Shown: positions 25,799 to 35,485 of the stretch, piece by piece | Layout of the letters: each line of letters opens with the position of its first letter | Position numbering within the stretch: the first letter of the stretch is position 1 | Assembly: GCA_031286615.1 (NCBI GenBank) | Contig: JAITUA010000018.1 | Coordinates: forward strand, 88,853-152,852 | DNA length: 64,000 nt | Source of the DNA: Chryseobacterium sp. | GTDB taxonomy: Bacteria > Bacteroidota > Bacteroidia > Flavobacteriales > Weeksellaceae | Reading direction: 5' to 3' | The notes under the pieces: model-generated | Seen by the model: the letters and a program-made list of their open reading frames with translations, nothing else | What the model was told of the DNA's origin: nothing | The model's database searches: none | Position numbers and translations under genes: made by a program

Positions 25799-26755
25799 AT
25801 GGAATATTTAAGTTTCGAACTTCCTATCAAAGAATTGATGGATCAATACCAGACGTGTTCTTTAGTAGGAGAAGAAAGTGGTGTTGATGTAAAATTAGCA
25901 TGCAGCCAGATTGAGGATAAGATTTTAGAAAAGAAAAAAGAAATCTATGGAAATCTTACACCTTGGCAAAGAGTACAACTGTCTCGTCACCCGGATCGTC
26001 CTTATACATTGGATTATATCAATGGGATGGCAGACAAAGGCAGTTTCTTAGAACTTCATGGAGACAGAAATTTCGCTGATGATCCGGCAATGATTGGAGG
26101 ATTGATTACCCTTGATGGTCAAAAAGTAATGATCATAGGTACTCAAAAAGGAAGAACAACTAAAGAAAGACAATACAGAAGATTTGGAATGCCAAATCCT
26201 GAGGGATACAGAAAAGCTTTAAGACTAATGAAGCTTGCTGAAAAATTCAATATTCCTGTGGTAACTTTAGTAGATACACCGGGAGCTTATCCAGGATTGG
26301 AAGCTGAAGAAAGAGGACAGGGAGAAGCTATTGCAAGAAATATTTTTGAAATGGTTCAGCTGAAAACTCCTATCTTTACTTACATCATCGGAGAAGGTGC
26401 TAGTGGAGGAGCATTGGGAATAGGTGTTGGAAATAAAGTATATATGTTGGAAAACACATGGTATACTGTAATTGCACCGGAAAGCTGTTCTTCTATCTTA
26501 TGGAGAAACTGGGATCACAAGGAAGATGCAGCCAATGCATTGAACCTTACTCCAGCAGATGCTTTAAGAGAAAAGTTCATCGACGGAATCATCGAGGAAC
26601 CACTTGGTGGAGCCCACTACGATCAGGAGACAACCTATTTAAACCTGAAAAATTCAATTTTACAGAACATCAAAGCTTTTTCCAAATTTACAGGACAGGA
26701 GCTTGAAACCCAGAGACAGGATAAATTCATTGCGATGGGTCAGTTTAAAGGATAA
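25799..26755 (+). CDS. accA: Acetyl-CoA carboxylase carboxyltransferase, alpha subunit
   Basis: This is half of the carboxyltransferase that moves CO2 from biotin to acetyl-CoA, forming malonyl-CoA. The 318 residues include [41 protein letters not shown] and [14 protein letters not shown], which form the crotonase-fold active site and oxyanion holes. It acts with AccB, AccC (9.6-11.6 kb here) and AccD (not in the window). The neighbour gltX is on the same strand, and a bidirectional terminator follows. Confidence 0.97.
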   Translation: MEYLSFELPIKELMDQYQTCSLVGEESGVDVKLACSQIEDKILEKKKEIYGNLTPWQRVQLSRHPDRPYTLDYINGMADKGSFLELHGDRNFADDPAMIGGLITLDGQKVMIIGTQKGRTTKERQYRRFGMPNPEGYRKALRLMKLAEKFNIPVVTLVDTPGAYPGLEAEERGQGEAIARNIFEMVQLKTPIFTYIIGEGASGGALGIGVGNKVYMLENTWYTVIAPESCSSILWRNWDHKEDAANALNLTPADALREKFIDGIIEEPLGGAHYDQETTYLNLKNSILQNIKAFSKFTGQELETQRQDKFIAMGQFKG

Positions 26756-26761
26756 AAAATA

Positions 26762-26794
26762 AAAAGGTTAAGAATTTCTTCTTAACCTTTTTTC
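26762..26794. terminator. Bidirectional terminator between accA and the convergent gene
   Basis: AAAAGGTTAAGAA pairs with TTCTTAACCTTTT across a three-base loop; A and T tracts on both sides allow use from either strand. Confidence 0.85.
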
Positions 26795-26815
26795 TTTAGC
26801 TTTCTTCTATCTATT

Positions 26816-27592
26816 TTATTCGGCAACATTCAGTGCAATTTCAATATCCTGAGTAATCTTCTTCGGAGCAGAATATTTTGCATCACATACCATTGTTGTC
26901 ATTATATACTCTCCTTTATCTACAAGAATAAAGTTTTCTCCTTTTGCAGGAACACTCAGATTATAATATTTTTTGCCGCTTATCTTTACAATAAGATTAC
27001 AGGAAGATTTGTTTTTAATATTGATATATGCTTCACTTTTGTTGACATCATTATTAAAGAGGTGAGTCAGCATTGCAGCCCTTCTTTTGTTTTCTTCGCT
27101 CGGCTCTGCTTTAGAAGAAGTACCGGCAGTTTTTGCTGAACCTGCAGAACCTACCGATGCAAAAGTGGTCGTTCGCCTTTCTTCTTTCAAGGCTTCAATA
27201 GCAGCTGCTGTGTTATCAGAAACAGGCTTTCCATTAGCCGTATACGTTTTATTTGCAGCCACTGTTTTACCACTGTTTAACTCGTTATTCTTAACGATAT
27301 TTTCAATTTTTTCTTTACTGATTGGTCTAATGGTAGGTTTGGCTTCAGGAGAATTACCTGCCATGATAATATCAATCAGTTTTCTTTTAAAGTAATCTGT
27401 TTTAGCATGTCCCGGATTCTGTTTCAAAAAGCCGGCAATGACTCTCGCTTCTTTTGAAATCTCAGCTTCCTGCTCTGTATAGATGATTACAGTTTCTTTT
27501 TCAACAACAGCTTTAGATTTTGTTTTCTTCTTTTTTTGGGAAAAACCAAGTGAGAAAATACATATAAATAGAAGGAATAAGATTTTTTTCAT
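26816..27592 (-). CDS. Exported protein of a four-member paralogue family (DUF6759-like)
   Basis: This is a secreted or periplasmic protein of 258 residues with signal peptide MKKILFLLFICIFSLGFSQ. A lysine-rich stretch and an N-terminal helical module (FLKQNPGHAKTDYFKRKL) precede a low-complexity middle. The C-terminal module, about 80 residues, has INIKNKSSCNLIVKISG, SVPAKGENFILVDKGEY and MVCDAKYSAPKKI. Two conserved cysteines could form a disulfide. The same C-terminal module occurs in three genes at 36.5-39.3 kb. From memory this resembles Pfam DUF6759; function is unknown. Confidence 0.7.
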   Translation of the reverse strand: MKKILFLLFICIFSLGFSQKKKKTKSKAVVEKETVIIYTEQEAEISKEARVIAGFLKQNPGHAKTDYFKRKLIDIIMAGNSPEAKPTIRPISKEKIENIVKNNELNSGKTVAANKTYTANGKPVSDNTAAAIEALKEERRTTTFASVGSAGSAKTAGTSSKAEPSEENKRRAAMLTHLFNNDVNKSEAYINIKNKSSCNLIVKISGKKYYNLSVPAKGENFILVDKGEYIMTTMVCDAKYSAPKKITQDIEIALNVAE

Positions 27593-27667
27593 TAATCAAA
27601 TCTTTAAAATAGTATTAAATATATTAATAACGTGAAAAGTCATTTTTTAGTTTATCATTAAAATCAT

Positions 27668-27675
27668 TATCTTTG
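27668..27675 (+). promoter_or_regulatory. -7 element of tsf
   Basis: TATCTTTG followed by CAC lies 62 bases before the tsf ATG. tsf thus has its own promoter instead of depending on rpsB read-through. Confidence 0.6.
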
Positions 27676-27737
27676 CACTGCTCTAAATTTAAGCTAAAAA
27701 TTAATACTAATCTTAAATAAAAAAAATAATAGATATT

Positions 27738-28562
27738 ATGTCTTATACACCAGTTGCTGCAGACGTAGCAAAATTGAGAAACCAAACAGGTGCAGGTATG
27801 ATGGACTGCAAGAAAGCTCTAGTTGAAGCTGAAGGAGACTTCGAAAAAGCGGTAGATATCCTTAGAAAAAAAGGACAAAAAGTTGCTGCTAACAGAGCTG
27901 ACAGAGAATCTGCTGAAGGTGCAGTAATCGCAAGAGTAAACGAAGACAACACTTTAGGTGTAGTAATCTCTCTAAACTGCGAAACTGACTTTGTTGCTAA
28001 AAATGAAGCTTTCATCGAGCTAGCTTACGAATTAGCTGAGATGGCTATCTTCGCTGCTACTAAAGAAGAGCTTTTAGCTACTGATTTCCACGGAATGACG
28101 GTTGCTGAGAAATTAGTAGAGCAAACAGGAGTTATCGGTGAGAAAATCGAAATCGGATCTTTCGAAAGAATCCAGGGAGATTTCTTAGGAGCTTACATCC
28201 ACGCTGGAAACAAGATCGCTGCAATCTCTTCTCTTTCTGCTAAAGTAGACGGAGCTGACGAAGCTGCTAAAGCTGTTTCTATGCAGGTTGCTGCTATGAA
28301 CCCAATCGCTTTGGACGAAACAAGAGTTTCTCAAGAGACTATCGACAAAGAGTTAGAGATCGAAAGACACAAACTTACTGAAGAAGGTAAGCCTGCAAAC
28401 ATTATCGATAATATCCTTAAAGGTAAAATGCAGAGATTCTACAAAGACAACACTTTGGTACACCAGGACTTCATTAAAGACGGAAGTATCTCAGTTGCTG
28501 ACTATGTAAAATCTGTAAATGCAGATCTAAAAGTAACAGGATTTGTAAGAGTAAGCCTATAA
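27738..28562 (+). CDS. tsf: Translation elongation factor Ts
   Basis: This factor exchanges GDP for GTP on EF-Tu. The 274-residue protein has an N-terminal UBA-like domain (VAKLRNQTGAGMMDCKKALVEA) and the TDFV motif in NCETDFVAKNEAF, the EF-Tu-contacting region. It also has the two core subdomains ending VKSVNADLKVTGFVRVSL. In most bacteria it follows rpsB. Here rpsB is about 11 kb away on the opposite strand. A strong terminator follows immediately. Confidence 0.97.
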   Translation: MSYTPVAADVAKLRNQTGAGMMDCKKALVEAEGDFEKAVDILRKKGQKVAANRADRESAEGAVIARVNEDNTLGVVISLNCETDFVAKNEAFIELAYELAEMAIFAATKEELLATDFHGMTVAEKLVEQTGVIGEKIEIGSFERIQGDFLGAYIHAGNKIAAISSLSAKVDGADEAAKAVSMQVAAMNPIALDETRVSQETIDKELEIERHKLTEEGKPANIIDNILKGKMQRFYKDNTLVHQDFIKDGSISVADYVKSVNADLKVTGFVRVSL

Positions 28563-28584
28563 GCTCATCTTCAAAAAAATATCG

Positions 28585-28614
28585 AATCCCGGTGAATTTC
28601 ACCGGGATTTTTTT
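28585..28614 (+). terminator. Terminator after tsf
   Basis: AATCCCGGTGAA pairs with TTCACCGGGATT, followed by seven T: a strong intrinsic terminator. Confidence 0.9.
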
Positions 28615-28946
28615 ATTCATAAAATCCCTTAATTATACTAATACACCTACCGACATCTGTCCAATCAAACAGAATATCACAATTGAAATTACCTACAATA
28701 AGAGCATACTTTTCCTAGACTTTTTTATAAGAATTATTACTTTCGCAGAAAATCAAAACAAAATAAATCTTACAAAAGAGACATATTAATATATTATCTG
28801 ATACTGACCAGAAAGCCAATTACCAGTTTGACACTCAGGATGGCTTTTATTTAAAAATCGATAATATTTTTTTAACATTTCTTTATATTTTATTAAAGGT
28901 ATTTCATTTTTTATTTTAATTTTGTAGAAATCCTAATTCCATACAC
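28615..28946. other. Intergenic region before the first IgGFc-binding-like gene
   Basis: AT-rich. A 65-codon ORF here lacks coding character and crosses the tsf terminator, so I discount it. A -7 element TAATTTTG at 28917-28924 lies 22 bases before the ATG at 28947. Confidence 0.5.
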
Positions 28947-31769
28947 ATGAAAAGATTTCTACTCAGTTTGGTATTAATTTTTTTGACAATTAATACACTC
29001 TTTGCACAAAGGGATAGCGAGCATTGGATTGCTCCTTATTTTGACAGTGTCGGAGGATATACCAACATGTTATACCTTTCCACTGATTCCCCCACTCCCA
29101 TTGATGTAACCATTTATAACAATAATGCTGTAGTAACTACGGTTACCATCAGTAAAACTAACCCACAAACCTACAAGGTTGCCAACAACCTTATCTCTAC
29201 AGGTACTACTACTGAAGCATTTAATGTTGGTAATAAAGGACTGTATTTAAAAGCAGCCAAGCCTTTTTACTGTAGTTTAAGACTTGCCCAAAGTGTTCAC
29301 GGGGAAGTTATTACCAGTAAAGGAAGGGCTGGAATTGGGAAAACATTTTTCGTTGCTGCCGCTCCTAATACAAATACCAGCAGCATTCAAAACTTTACAG
29401 CAGGTGTCCTGGCTACTGAAGACAATACCAATGTAACAGTATCATGGAACCCTACTGCCGGAGTAGTTTTCATCAATGGAAGCCCTACCGGAAACACTCA
29501 AACATTTACATTACAAAAAGGACAGTCTTTCATTCTTGCAGGATCTGGATCACAGTCTGCAAACAAGACAGGTTTTATCGGTGCAAAAATAGTTGCTGAC
29601 AAGCCCGTAACACTTACCAACGGAAGCTGTAATGCCAACTTCTCTACTTCACCATCAGGAAGTGACCCGGTTTTGGATCAATCTGTACCGGTTGACAGAC
29701 TTGGAAATACTTTTGCAATGGTAAAAACAAGATCTACTGCTCCTAACCTAAATATGGAGGGCGGTCTTATTGTTGCTACTGAAGATAATACTGAAGTATT
29801 CTTAAATGGAGGTGGAACTTCTGTTGCAACACTTGCTGCCGGAGAATGGTACAGAATTAATGAAACCAGCTATGTGGCTCAAGGAACTTCAGGACATTCA
29901 AATATGTTCATTTCTACTACTAAAAATGTATACTTATATCAATTTATTGGAATTCTGGGAAGTGATGCAACGAACGGATTCAACTATATACCACCATTGA
30001 ACTGTTTCCTTCCAAGAAAGATTGACGAAATCGGAAAGATCAATGAAATGCCTATCGGTGCAGGAGGAGCCAGCGCTGTTCAGGATATTATTGTAAAATT
30101 AAATATCTTAACAGAGACAGGAGCAACAGTAATGGTAAATGACGCCCCAGTTGCTGCGGCAGACGGTCCATATCCAGTAACAGGAAATGCTAACTGGGTA
30201 ACGTATGGGATCACCGGAGTAACCGGAAATCTTAAAATCACTTCTACAAAGGCTGTAACAGCAGGTATCAATGGAGGATTTAGTTCTGCAGGATACGGAG
30301 GTTACTTTGCCGGGTTCTCATCAATTCCTGTAATTGCGAAAAAAACAGGAGAATGTGTACCGGGAATCGTTCTTGAACTAGATGACGGATATGAAACATA
30401 CCAGTGGTACCGTGACGGAGTTGTAATCCCAGGTGCTACTTCTTACACATACACACCTACACAATCAGGAAACTATACTGTAAAAGTAACAATGGGAACA
30501 TGTCCTCCTGTGACAACTCCTATTTATAAAGTGCAGACTTGTTTAAAAGAAACTACACAAGCGCTTAATGCTTGTTCTACTAAAATTATTACCCCTACGT
30601 TTACTTCGTCAACACAGACAGTAGTAGCGACTACAGTAGTAATTTTAACTCCTCCTACAAAAGGAACAGCCGTGGTTAATACAAACGGAACAATCACTTA
30701 TACTCCAAATCCTGGATATTTAGGACCTGATAAAATAGTTTACAAATTCTGTGGAAACTCAGTTGAGTTTACAGATTGTGAGCAGGTAACCCTGAACCTT
30801 ACTGTAGTACCATTTATTGTAACAGATACTTCTATTAAGGCATGTTGGTATGACGTAGATCCTTATGCTTATTTTGATCTTACGAAAGCTAAAGTAACAG
30901 ATTATAACGCCGTTACTAAAAAATACTACCGCACTCTGAATGACCTTACTGCAGGTATCAATGAAATCACAACACCAGACAACTTCCCTTCAACAGGAGG
31001 ATTTGTATATGTGAAAGTAACTACTGCTGAAGGATGTACGGCAAATGCAAAAATTGAATTGATTGTACTTCCAATCAAAAAGTCTCCGATATTGGTAGAT
31101 CAGTATATCTGTATGGATGCTAAAACCAATCTTGATGCAGGTTCCGGATACGACTCCTACCAGTGGAGCACAGGCGCAACTACTTCAGGTATCAGAGATG
31201 TAGGTGTTGGAGAATATACTGTAATACTTGGTAAGAACGGATGTTTCCTTACTCAGACAGTAAAAGTTAAAAAAGTTGAAGATCCGGTAATCCAAACGAT
31301 TGAGCTCAACAACAATACAGCAACAGTAATGGTAAGCGGAGGTAAAGCACCTTTCAAATATGCGGTTGACGGAACTGCTAACTGGCAGGATTCAAATGTC
31401 TTCACAGGTTTAAGCAGAGGGCAGCATACATTCTATGTAAAAGATTTCTACAACTGTACTCCTACTTCAGTAGAAATTACGGTTCCTAATCTATTGAATG
31501 CCATTACACCTAATGGAGATAACGTAAATGATTACATAGATTACAGCGAACTTGCTTATAAAGAAAACCTAAGTTTTGTAGTATATGACAGATATGGAAA
31601 TATGGTGTTTACCGGAAATAAATTCAACAACTACAGATGGGACGGAAAACATTTTGATAAGAAACTTGGAACAGGAACATACTGGTATCATATCAACTGG
31701 ACTGAATCCAACAAAGAAAAGACTCCAATAAAATACACAGGTTGGATTCTTGTTAAAAACAGAGAGTAA
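28947..31769 (+). CDS. T9SS type B surface protein with IgGFc-binding-like N-terminal region
   Basis: This is a secreted protein of 940 residues. The signal peptide is about 1-20 (ending LFAQ). The N-terminal region starts DSEHWIAPYFDSVGG and contains NMLYLSTDSPTPIDV, as in IgGFc-binding proteins. An Ig/PKD-like segment (YQWYRDGVVIPGATSYTYT) and a cadherin-like ITPTFTSSTQ stretch follow. The C-terminus, LNAITPNGDNVNDYIDY with YDRYGNMVF and GTYWYHINW, is the gliding-associated type B sorting domain, implying export by T9SS. It is paired with a larger paralogue. Ligand unknown; the binding-domain name does not prove antibody binding. Confidence 0.85.
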   Translation: MKRFLLSLVLIFLTINTLFAQRDSEHWIAPYFDSVGGYTNMLYLSTDSPTPIDVTIYNNNAVVTTVTISKTNPQTYKVANNLISTGTTTEAFNVGNKGLYLKAAKPFYCSLRLAQSVHGEVITSKGRAGIGKTFFVAAAPNTNTSSIQNFTAGVLATEDNTNVTVSWNPTAGVVFINGSPTGNTQTFTLQKGQSFILAGSGSQSANKTGFIGAKIVADKPVTLTNGSCNANFSTSPSGSDPVLDQSVPVDRLGNTFAMVKTRSTAPNLNMEGGLIVATEDNTEVFLNGGGTSVATLAAGEWYRINETSYVAQGTSGHSNMFISTTKNVYLYQFIGILGSDATNGFNYIPPLNCFLPRKIDEIGKINEMPIGAGGASAVQDIIVKLNILTETGATVMVNDAPVAAADGPYPVTGNANWVTYGITGVTGNLKITSTKAVTAGINGGFSSAGYGGYFAGFSSIPVIAKKTGECVPGIVLELDDGYETYQWYRDGVVIPGATSYTYTPTQSGNYTVKVTMGTCPPVTTPIYKVQTCLKETTQALNACSTKIITPTFTSSTQTVVATTVVILTPPTKGTAVVNTNGTITYTPNPGYLGPDKIVYKFCGNSVEFTDCEQVTLNLTVVPFIVTDTSIKACWYDVDPYAYFDLTKAKVTDYNAVTKKYYRTLNDLTAGINEITTPDNFPSTGGFVYVKVTTAEGCTANAKIELIVLPIKKSPILVDQYICMDAKTNLDAGSGYDSYQWSTGATTSGIRDVGVGEYTVILGKNGCFLTQTVKVKKVEDPVIQTIELNNNTATVMVSGGKAPFKYAVDGTANWQDSNVFTGLSRGQHTFYVKDFYNCTPTSVEITVPNLLNAITPNGDNVNDYIDYSELAYKENLSFVVYDRYGNMVFTGNKFNNYRWDGKHFDKKLGTGTYWYHINWTESNKEKTPIKYTGWILVKNRE

Positions 31770-31792
31770 TAATTAGTTAAAACCATAATGGT

Positions 31793-31822
31793 AAGCCACG
31801 ATTTCATAATCGTGGCTTTTTT
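31793..31822 (+). terminator. Terminator between the two IgGFc-binding-like genes
   Basis: AAGCCACGATT pairs with AATCGTGGCTT, followed by a T-rich tract. Confidence 0.85.
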
Positions 31823-31856
31823 ATTACATTTTCAAGCATTTAATACTTTTTATTAT

Positions 31857-31864
31857 TAAATTTG
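31857..31864 (+). promoter_or_regulatory. -7 element of the second IgGFc-binding-like gene
   Basis: TAAATTTG lies 19 bases before the ATG. With the terminator upstream it shows that the paralogues are transcribed independently. Confidence 0.55.
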
Positions 31865-31883
31865 TGATAAATACTACTGCTGA

Positions 31884-34800
31884 ATGAAGAAAATTCTATC
31901 TTTTTTATTTATATTTTATATTTTCACCTCTGCTTTTGCCCAATTGGACCGAGAGCATTGGTTTGCTCCCATGGTAGACAGGACTGGCGCACCCAATCCT
32001 TATCAGAAACTGTATTTATCCACCAGCAGAACAACTCCTTTTCCGGTAAATATTTATAACAATAATGTTCTGATAGGAACGGTAAATATCAGCAAAAATA
32101 ATCCGCAAAAATTTGATGTATTAAGGAATTATATAATTACCACACAGCAGACGGATTTATTTACCCCTACAACTAAGGGATTGTACCTTAAGGCGGAATT
32201 CCCTTTTTATGCCAATTTAAGATTCTCGGTATTCAACCATGCGGAAATCATTACTTCCAAAGGTATTCCTTCCACAGGAAAATCGTTTTACGCAGCCTCC
32301 GCTCCTATCACTGTAAGCAATGGTATTCTGAACTTCATGACCAGTGTACTGGCAACTGAAGATAACACAACTGTAACCATCTCCGGATACACCCCTACCG
32401 TTCAGTTTTCTAATGGAACTACCGGGGCCACGAATCCCACAATGACTTTCACTTTAAATAAAGGACAATCTTACATCATTGACGGAATCGGGGATATAGC
32501 AGGAAACTTTGACGGTTTCATTGGCTCCAAAATTATTTCAGATAAACCCATCAATGTCACTAACGGAAATTTTAACGGACAATATGCAGGAAATTTCCCT
32601 ACCAGTTCTGATATTTTAATGGATCAGGCAGTACCTGTCAACAGACTCGGAAATGAATTTGCCCTTGTAAAAGGTAACGGGCCGATAGGCGGCAATATGG
32701 AAGGTGCTGTTGTTATTGCCACTGAAGATAATACTCAGATCTTTGTCAATAATGAAATTCCTCCTATTGCGACCATTAATGCAGGAAAATATTTTGTTAT
32801 CCCTGACTCCAAATATATCCTTCAGGGAAACGGACATTATAATTTATATTTAAAAACATCAAAAAATGCTTATGTCTATCAGATTTTAGCAGGAGATTCT
32901 AATTCAGGAAATGAAACGGCTACCGGAGGATTCAATTTTATTCCGGCATTGAACTGCTACCTACCGAAACAGATCAATGAACTGGGGCTTATTAATGAAA
33001 ACTTCGTTCATTCCAATGGTAATCCCGGAGGTATTCTGAACATCCCGACAAAGCTGAATCTTATAACTGAAAGAGGAGCTATTATTACAGTAAACGGGGC
33101 TAATCCTCCTGCAATAACAGGTCCCTACAATATGACAGGAACCACCAACTGGGTTACTTATGGAATTCCCAATGTGACGGGCACCATTACAGTGGTTTCA
33201 AATAAGGCTATTATGGCGGGAATCACTGCCGGAAGTGACGCCGTAGGATACGGAGGTTTTTTCGCTGGCTTTCCTACTCAGCCCGTTATTTTACAATCAG
33301 GTGTAGGCTGTATTCCAGGGATTGTTCTTACTGTGGATCCATTGATCTATGACACTTATCAATGGTATAGAAACGGGACGCTTGTTCCGGGAGCTACTGC
33401 ATCTTCTATCACCCCTACACTACCCGGATATTATACATGCTCTGTAACAATGGGAAGCTGTGCCCCTTTAGTTACTGAAAAATTTAAAGTTCTGAATTGT
33501 ACAAAACTTACCAATGCTTCCTACAACGTATGTACTTCGCAGACTATAGCACCTACTTTCAGCAGCTCATCACAAACTCCTGTTCCCGGAACGGTAGCAA
33601 TTACAACAGCACCTTCTTTGGGTACTGCAGTGATAAATCCTGTTACAGGAGTCATTACTTATACTGTAAATACTCCAGGTACCTCCGGAACAGATACATT
33701 CACTTATACATTCTGCGGAAATGATCCGGACTTCCCGGATTGTGAAACCATAACAGTTACGATCAACATTCAGGCTCTTACCGTAATGAACACCACATTA
33801 TTTGCCTGTGATATAAACGGACAGGGAACATTCAATTTGACTACTGCCAATATTACCAACAATTCCCCTGTTACCATTACTTATTATCCTACCCTTATAG
33901 ATGCTCAGAATGAAAATGCTGCAGCACTGATCACCAATACAACATCATATACAGCACCAAATGCGACTATCATATATGCTGTTGTCAAAAACAATATCGG
34001 GTGTAAAAGTATTGCACAAATTACATTATCTCTTTTCAATAAAGCGATTGTTCTGGATAACTACAGTGGTATTTTCTGTGATGATAATCTGGACGGAACG
34101 GTTACGATTATCCTTTCCAACATAACCCCTATCGTACTTAATAATCCTAATTATTTTACCAATGTAAAATATTATGCAAATCTGGCAGATGCTAATGCAG
34201 GAAACAACAATACTCTTCCTAACAGCTGGAGTTATACAGCAACAACTACAATTTACATCAGAGTAGATTCTCCTGATGGCTGTGCTTCTGTAATTAAGCC
34301 TTTACAGTTCAGTATCGGAGCTAAAGTAACATTGATTACCAAAACCGTTACGGAAAGTGTTTGTGATGATGATCTGGATGGAATAAAAAGTGTGAACTTA
34401 GCTCAGTTTATTCCTCAGTTTACATTAGATCCCAATGTTACCTTCACTTTTCACGCAACGTTGGCGGATGCACAGAATAATGTGAATATCGTTTCATCAC
34501 CGGTTAATATTACAACATCCCAAACATATTATATCCGTTTCGAAAAAAATGGAGTCTGTCCGGAAGTAGGCACTCTTAAAATCAACATTAAAATTCCTAA
34601 AAAATCGGATGTATTACAAGACAAGGCTATTTGCCCTAAAACTACGACCACACTGGATGCAGGACCTGGTTTTGAGAGATATTTATGGAGCACCGGAGCT
34701 ACTACACCTTCCATCACCAATGTAGCCCCTGGAAGTTATTGGGTAGAACTCACTTTCAATGGCTGTGTTTACAAACAGTATGTAAATGTCACCGAACTTC

Positions 34801-35282
34801 CACTTCCTATTATTACATCTATTGAAATTGATGGAACAACAGTAAAAGTCGGAGTAAGTGGCGGCACCCCTCCTTATGAATATTCTTTAGATGGTGTGGT
34901 GTGGCAGAGTTCCAATATTTTCTACAACGTACCAAGAGGCGCACACAATGTATTTGTAAGGGATTCTAAAATGTGTGAAGAAGTCAAAAAACCATTTGCG
35001 ATCATTAACCTGATCAACACAATTACTCCAAATGGAGATGGTTACAATGAAGGAATAGATTATTCTGCTTTAATGGCCAATGATAATCTTGTATTCAGGA
35101 TTTTTGACCGGTATGGGGCGGAAGTATTTAGAGGAACTCCTGAAAACAGGTATACCTGGGACGGAAGGATAGGTGGAAGATATGTCCCTACAGCAACCTA
35201 CTGGTATTTTATCACCTGGACAGAATATGGTTCTTCCCTCACTGTAAAATATTCGAGCTGGCTGCTTGTGAAACATAGATAA
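31884..35282 (+). CDS. T9SS type B surface protein, larger IgGFc-binding-like paralogue
   Basis: This is a secreted protein of 1132 residues with a signal peptide to about residue 19 (SAFAQ). Its first 500 residues parallel the preceding protein (LDREHWFAPMV, LYLSTSRTTPFPVNIYNNN, YDTYQWYRNGTLVPGATAS). Compared with that protein it has roughly 190 additional residues, made of repeated modules with ACDINGQGTFNL, CDDNLDGTVTI and CDDDLDGIKSVNL, which look like calcium-binding or adhesive modules. It ends NTITPNGDGYNEGIDYS with FDRYGAEVF, the type B sorting domain. Probably surface-displayed or released by T9SS. Confidence 0.85.
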   Translation: MKKILSFLFIFYIFTSAFAQLDREHWFAPMVDRTGAPNPYQKLYLSTSRTTPFPVNIYNNNVLIGTVNISKNNPQKFDVLRNYIITTQQTDLFTPTTKGLYLKAEFPFYANLRFSVFNHAEIITSKGIPSTGKSFYAASAPITVSNGILNFMTSVLATEDNTTVTISGYTPTVQFSNGTTGATNPTMTFTLNKGQSYIIDGIGDIAGNFDGFIGSKIISDKPINVTNGNFNGQYAGNFPTSSDILMDQAVPVNRLGNEFALVKGNGPIGGNMEGAVVIATEDNTQIFVNNEIPPIATINAGKYFVIPDSKYILQGNGHYNLYLKTSKNAYVYQILAGDSNSGNETATGGFNFIPALNCYLPKQINELGLINENFVHSNGNPGGILNIPTKLNLITERGAIITVNGANPPAITGPYNMTGTTNWVTYGIPNVTGTITVVSNKAIMAGITAGSDAVGYGGFFAGFPTQPVILQSGVGCIPGIVLTVDPLIYDTYQWYRNGTLVPGATASSITPTLPGYYTCSVTMGSCAPLVTEKFKVLNCTKLTNASYNVCTSQTIAPTFSSSSQTPVPGTVAITTAPSLGTAVINPVTGVITYTVNTPGTSGTDTFTYTFCGNDPDFPDCETITVTINIQALTVMNTTLFACDINGQGTFNLTTANITNNSPVTITYYPTLIDAQNENAAALITNTTSYTAPNATIIYAVVKNNIGCKSIAQITLSLFNKAIVLDNYSGIFCDDNLDGTVTIILSNITPIVLNNPNYFTNVKYYANLADANAGNNNTLPNSWSYTATTTIYIRVDSPDGCASVIKPLQFSIGAKVTLITKTVTESVCDDDLDGIKSVNLAQFIPQFTLDPNVTFTFHATLADAQNNVNIVSSPVNITTSQTYYIRFEKNGVCPEVGTLKINIKIPKKSDVLQDKAICPKTTTTLDAGPGFERYLWSTGATTPSITNVAPGSYWVELTFNGCVYKQYVNVTELPLPIITSIEIDGTTVKVGVSGGTPPYEYSLDGVVWQSSNIFYNVPRGAHNVFVRDSKMCEEVKKPFAIINLINTITPNGDGYNEGIDYSALMANDNLVFRIFDRYGAEVFRGTPENRYTWDGRIGGRYVPTATYWYFITWTEYGSSLTVKYSSWLLVKHR

Positions 35283-35287
35283 AAAAG

Positions 35288-35340
35288 GAAGCCGGAAAGA
35301 AAGAATGCTGAATTTCAGTGGTGCTTTCATTCCGGCTTCT
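35288..35340 (+). terminator. Terminator after the second IgGFc-binding-like gene
   Basis: GAAGCCGGAA with GAAAG pairs with CTTTC and TTCCGGCTTC, with a long loop that can fold again; the T tract is modest. Confidence 0.6.
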
Positions 35341-35469
35341 TTACTTATATCCATTCTTTTTTAAGGTAATTATAAATTTCTAACAGTCCTTAACAGTTTA
35401 GTGTTAAAGTTTAATATAACTTTAACCACTATTCTCCATCTAACTAGGGAAAATTGCTTTATTTCTATG

Positions 35470-35477
35470 TAATTTTG
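35470..35477 (+). promoter_or_regulatory. -7 element of the 35486 gene
   Basis: TAATTTTG followed by CGC lies nine bases before the ATG. Confidence 0.45.
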
Positions 35478-35485
35478 CGCATTAT

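Noticed and set aside
28592-28789. 65-codon plus-strand ORF after tsf
   Set aside because: It begins inside the tsf terminator hairpin, is compositionally like intergenic DNA, and matches no family I recognise.
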